DNA of 64,000 nt, taken from NCBI RefSeq assembly GCF_020360975.1, contig NW_025408670.1, positions 1,488,001-1,552,000 of the forward strand, written 5' to 3'. The stretch comes from Hirsutella rhossiliensis (lineage: Eukaryota > Ascomycota > Sordariomycetes > Hypocreales > Ophiocordycipitaceae). The translations under genes were made by a program, and so were the position numbers. Under the pieces are notes generated by a model. It did not search any database and was not told the origin of the DNA. It saw only the letters and a list, made by a program, of their open reading frames with translations. Below are positions 58,840 through 64,000 of the stretch, one piece after another; position 1 is the first letter of the stretch; each line of letters opens with the position of its first letter.

Positions 58840-60394
58840 ATATTAAAGAAGATAAAGAACTATAACGCCGATTTCTTACGTTATATATAAGAGTAGGTAG
58901 TAGCGGGTTCGCCCTTAAAGCGTAAGCGATCGACCTAAAAGTCTTATAGTAACGCTAGTTCCCCCTTAGTAAAGAAAGCTAAGAAAGGTATAAGGGAATC
59001 CTAGTCTTAAGAGACTTTTAGTCTAAGACCTAACGTTAGTAAGGGTTATACCCTTATTACCCCGCTAAATACCTTAACTCTAGCTATTAATAAGCTTACC
59101 TTTATAAGCTAGGAAACTTATAAGTCTATTACCTTTATTAGTAATACTAATACTAGTAAGGAGATCGTGCCTAAGTATTCCTAGGTAAGTACTAATAACC
59201 TAGCTACTCTATCTTAATAGGGCGGCTTTAGCTAATAAGAGATTATCGCTTAGGCCGCTCCTTAGAATAAGTAAGCTAATATTAACGATAAGGCTTAGCT
59301 AAATAAGGGCTAAGACTATCCTAATACCTAGCCGAATAAGGGCTAAGATAACGATAACGGTAATAATAGAGATAGCCGCGATCTAACTCCTCCTACCGAT
59401 AAACTTAAGAATAGCGGCGCTAGAGATAAGGGTACTTAAGCAGCGGTATAAGGCGGTCGCGCTCTTATAAAGAAGCGTACCCGATCTAAGGCTAAAGCTT
59501 ACTTAGTTAAGGCTTATAGGGTTATCCCTTATAAGCTCTAGTATATATATTATTTTAAGATAGTTATTAAGGAGTATAGTATAACTAAGCCTAAGCTTAT
59601 TAAGGTACTCTTAATTAGCTATATTTTCTTAAGGGTTTCCTTAATATACTATAAGTAGTACTATAAATATACTATAACCTATAACTAAGTAAGTTTCCCT
59701 TTAACTTTAAATATTATAATTAATAAGCTAATCTTTCTTAAGGCCGCTACTCTTATATTTAGTAACCGGGCCGATATAGTTATTATTATTAAGTACTTAT
59801 ATAAGCTTAATAAGCTAAAGACTAGTAATAAAGATACTAAGGACGATAGCTTAAACGTAGGCGTGCTTATTTTTAAGGAAGCTAATTAGCGCTATCTTAC
59901 TATTATAGTATAGTATTTAGCTAAGGCTTTCGACGCCGCTAAGACGGCTTATTATAAGTCCTTTAAAACTATAAGTATATAGAAGTCTATTATTATAAGT
60001 TTTATCTAACCCTTTTATTAGCGACCGCTTAATTATATACTAGGTTAAGCGTGCTAACTACTATACGCTAATTAATAAGCGCTATAAGCTTATTATTTAC
60101 CTTAACCCTATGCCCTTATTCGATATCGCCTATATAAGCCTAGAGTACTAGGCCTAGGAATCCTAGTTAAAACTCTACTTTATTAATAGCGATATAAGCT
60201 ATACTTTATAGTAATACGCCTTACTATTTACTAAGGCTAAGGTAAGTGCTATACTAATAAAGATAGGTCTCGACGTAGAGGATAAGGAAGGAGCGGAGGA
60301 TAGGGTAGTTCCGGTATTTCTAAAAGTATTTAATATAGTAAAGGGGGCGCCTTAGTTAGTTCCCGCTATACTAGCAAAGAAGAGAGGTAGTTAA
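58840..60394 (+). pseudogene. Antisense accessory frame of family B (B4 copy)
   Basis: The clearest copy. Blocks: KKIKNYNADF (58846), then SPLKRKRS, SNASSPLVKKAKKGI, a Gln/Asn-rich part, then KKRTRSKAKAYLVKAYR (near 59470). LNPMPLFDIAYISLEY (about 60105) and VVPVFLKVFNIVKGAP lead to KKRGS-stop at 60392. Two basic clusters could be nuclear signals. The frame changes once near 60040. Stops are TAA/TAG. No domain recognised. Confidence 0.55.
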
Positions 60395-60849
60395 AAGTAA
60401 TAGATAGGTCTTATCTTTCTTTTATTTAGCTATAACTATCTTTTTCTCCTTTATTATTAAGGCTTTAGTAGAGTTATAGTTTAGTTTTATTTTCCTTAAT
60501 AATATTTAATAGGTAGTATAAATAGTTTTCCCTTATTTTCCTATTTTACTATTTTATATATAGTTATAAGACGTTTAGGCATACTAATATATTAATAAGT
60601 TAGTAGTAATTTAATAGGGATTCGTTACTAATTTAATAGCGTCTCTTTACGCTAGTAGGATTCCTTACCTTACTTAGTCTTATACTTCTTTTTCTTAGTT
60701 AAGCGAGTATTATATTCTTTAATAAGGTCTTAGCTATTCGCTATATCTTTAGTATCGACTTATTAGTTATACTTAGCTAGCTATCCTTTTTATTTAATAA
60801 GGAAAAAGGTATCGCTCTTAAATCTCTTTTAATCTTTAATCTCTTAGAC

Positions 60850-63800
60850 TTCTTATTTACCTTTATCGTCCTTTAAGTTTAGTATAAGTAGGGTTTCGCT
60901 ATCTTTATAAGTGCCTTTTCGCTCCTTCTATAGCTCTAAGAGACTAATATAAAAAACGTTATAAAGGCGTAAGTACTTCTTAAGGAGTATAAGATAATAT
61001 ACTTACTTTCTAATAGCTTATAGGAACTAAAATAGTTTAATATACTTAGGTAAGAGTTTTCTTTTTTTATCCTTAAGGCGTAAATTCTTTATTAATAATA
61101 CTATAAGGTCTCTTACTTTTAGTATAAGCGGTTAATGCTTTAAATTATAGTATTTTACTTACGATTTAATAGCCTTTCTTTAGTATTCCTTAAGCCTCTT
61201 TTATAGCTAATATAGCCTAGTAACTCTTACTTTTACTTTAGGTACCCCCCTTTAAATAATATCGTCCTCGATATTAATATAAAAGTTTAGTTAATAACTT
61301 ATTAACGCTTTATTAAGTAATAACCTAGTTATTATATTCTTTATATTATTATATATAAATTAAGTAATATATAAGAGTAACGCTTAGTTAGTTTATTCTA
61401 AGTTAGTAAAGTATCTTAAATAGTACTATATAGCTTAGTTTATTCGTTTTATTTACTTATTAGTTTATAGGTAAAATACTATCGATAGCTTATATTTTAC
61501 TTATAAGATAAAATAAAGATCTAACTAAAACTTACTTATAAATAAGGACCCTTTATCTAAGATAATACCTTTTAAAGGTCTATATACTAATTTAACTTAG
61601 TAATAAAATAATTCTACTAGCTTTAAAGCTATTATTATCTTAGAAATAGAAAAGAAAAGGTAATACTTAGTATATTAGTCTATAATTATTAAGATCGTAT
61701 TAACGTTTTATTTATTATACTATACTTTAAGTAGACTTATAGTAAAGTCTATTAATAATTCTTCCTATAGTTATATAAGATATAGTAACGATTATATAGT
61801 ACTATAAAAGCAATGCCTCTTAGATACTATACCTTAATATACTAAGTATAACTAGATATATTTATTTATATCTTTTATTATTTTATCTTAGTAAAAGTTC
61901 CTTATTAGTAGTTCGCTAGTATATTAAGAGCTAAAGTATCTTATTAATAGATCGTTATAAAAGAGCTATATTAGCTCTTACTATAAAGCTACTTTTAAAG
62001 GCACTATAATACGACCTTTCTATAGTAGTAGTTTATCTAGGCGTATTAACTAGAAACCCTTTCCTTTTAAGAAGTCTTTAGTTTCCTTTAGCTTACTAAT
62101 TACTACGTTAACCGATTAAGTGCGTTTTAGTAACTCTAGTAACGGTTCTAGAACTTCTACTATATAAACCTTTATATAGTAGGCCGCTTCTTTAGCGGTC
62201 TTCCTTAAAAGTAACTATTTATAACTAGCTTTCTCTTTAGCTTAATCGGCTAATCGTTTAGGTCTCGCGCTTAAATTATTATAGTTTTATTATAGATAAG
62301 CTTATATATTTTCCTTATATAAAGGCACTTTATTATACTTATATTAACTTAAGGTTAAGCGTCTCTTTACTTATAAAAACGCCTTATTATTTCTTTATAT
62401 AAATACGGTATTAATAGTAGCTAGTTTCGCTTATAGCTTTAGTAATAGTTCTATAAATAAGGGCTTCTTACCCTTATATCTAAGTATTCTTAGTAGCGCG
62501 TCTACTAGGTTAGATTTACCTATATAATACTTAATTATAAAGTTAAATAGTACTAAATATATATACTATCTTACTTACCTCTTATTTAAGGGGGTCTAGT
62601 ATATAAACGTTTAAAGGTTATAGTAGTCTAATAATACCTTTACTTTATATACTGCCCCTTTAATATAATATTACTAGTATTTAAATAACTTAATAATAGT
62701 AAAGAGTTCTTAGTCTAAAATACTATAATTAAGTTCGGCTTTAGTAAACTTCCTTAACTAAAATATAATTAGATAGTAACGCCCTTTATTATTAAGTTAA
62801 GAGATAATCCTTACTATCGCGAATTATAATATATTTATTTTAATATAAATACGTCTTTTTAGATTATAATATTAAAGGAGTAGGGCTCCTTAAAAAGTAT
62901 CTTTAAGAGCCTAAAACGCTACCCTTTTAGTAAGGTTTAGCTCTATACTTCCTAGCTTCTTCCTATTCTTACTCCCCTTTAGTAATATAGTTAAGGGCGC
63001 TATAACTCTTAAGTACCTATATATAAATCGTTAGTAAAAATTATAGAACCTAGGGAAAACCTAAATATTATAGTAGGTTATAGGTTTAAGCTATTAAGCT
63101 ATTGCCTTTACTTATTAAGGGTTTATTAATACCTTATTAATAGATAATATAAACCTAAGGAACTTAACTAACTATTAATAAAAGATATACTTCGATAGTT
63201 TTATATAGAGCTTTATAGCTATTAGCTTTTTTATTACTTATCCTAAGTATTTAGTATATTCTTCTTTTATCTTAAAGTATATAAGGATATCGTTAAGGTA
63301 AACTATATAGATTATATCTATAAGCCCCTTAAGCGCTTAATAAATATAGCTCTAAAACGTAGCTAGTACGTTAGTAAGTTTAAAAGGTATTACTAGGTAT
63401 TTAAAATATCTATAACGCGTTTAAAAAGCAGTCTTCTATTTATCTCCTTTTTAAATTTAAATATATTAATACGTATTCTATATATTAATCTTAGAAAAAT
63501 ACTTAGCTCTTTAATAGTAGTTAATAATCTCTAAAATAAAGGGTAAAAGGTACTAATTCTTTTATATAACTTAGTTAAGTCCTTAGTAGTTTATATATAG
63601 CTATAAGGTACTATCCTTTTTTAGAATAAAAAGGATAAGCGCCCTATCTAGGCTTTTTAACTCCTAGATTATTTTCCTTTTTATTGCGTCTTAGATCTAG
63701 TCGCGTAATACTTAGAGTTCCCTTTATAATAAAGGGTAAATCGGTCTATAAGGAGGTTTTATATTAAGGATTAAATTAATTAAGTAATCTATTCCCTTTC

Positions 63801-64000
63801 TAGCTAGTAATAAATCGGATTTATTAGCCGAGAAAGTATCTTTAAACTAATAAAGAGTTAGTAGGATTTTAGCCTATTCTTCTTATAAAATCCCTTTATC
63901 CTTATCTTTATTTAGTAGTAGGATTAGCTTAGGATTAAGCGCTATTATATATACCCTTACCTTATTCTTATATTCTTAAAGGAATCTATAGGGATTCTAT
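60850..64000 (-). pseudogene. pol of B4: chromodomain, integrase, RNase H, RT
   Basis: Reverse-strand parallel of B1 about 16180-19300. The integrase part is near 61300-62000 and the RT part near 62900-63800; the frame leaves the window in the region upstream of RT. RIP-dead like B1. Confidence 0.75.

Larger units (their letters stand above)
58403..64000 (-). mobile_element. Chromovirus B4 (continues past the window)
   Basis: Resumes the B4 LTR after H (58407-58449) and continues in parallel with B1 reversed: antisense frame, chromodomain, integrase, RNase H and RT. From the B1 length, about 1.8 kb (gag and 5' LTR) should lie beyond 64000. It keeps the undamaged T2 target site at 58625-58629. 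Confidence 0.85.

Overview
The window looks like a piece of a filamentous ascomycete (Pezizomycotina) chromosome: about 60 kb of nested, dead LTR retrotransposons surrounding one small gene-bearing island at roughly 3.54-7.2 kb. The repeat sequence is AT-rich and nearly empty of the dinucleotides TG and CA, while TA is everywhere. Its reading frames are broken almost only by TAA and TAG. This is the signature of repeat-induced point mutation (RIP), a fungal process that turns C into T (and G into A on the other strand), preferring CpA. All coordinates, repeat alignments and translations were made by eye.

Layout. 1-943: copy A1 of a retrotransposon with a Copia-like gag (family A). 957-3340: an LTR piece of family F, then a 1,873-bp gag-only element (T1a) inserted head-on into a second copy (T1b). 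3541-7270: the island, with an unrecognised reading frame, part of a LINE reverse transcriptase, and an intact single-exon gene for a FluG/glutamine-synthetase-like protein (5884-7203). 7271-9008: family A copy A2, whose gag is almost unmutated next to the island. 9009-22000: pieces B3 and C1, with a solo LTR (A3) and a complete 7,650-bp Ty3 chromovirus (B1) inserted in C1. 22001-27374: B2, carrying gag-only element T2. 27375-29785: C2, opposite in orientation to C1. About 29860-36717: Ty3 element E, interrupted by complete Ty3 element F (36718-44568). 45622-64000: B4, whose LTR is split by H, a 12,567-bp Ty3 element.

The order of insertion can be read directly: six insertions have 4-5 bp target duplications, two of them have uninterrupted sister copies in the same window as empty sites, and two more rejoin to an exact LTR length or an open reading frame. 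The main oddities are: H carries two extra reading frames, divergently arranged, between integrase and the 3' LTR; the B family carries a reading frame antisense to gag-pol in the same place in three copies; and the FluG-like gene is intact although bracketed by mutated transposons. Apart from the FluG-like gene I see no gene I would call functional, and no rRNA, tRNA or CRISPR.
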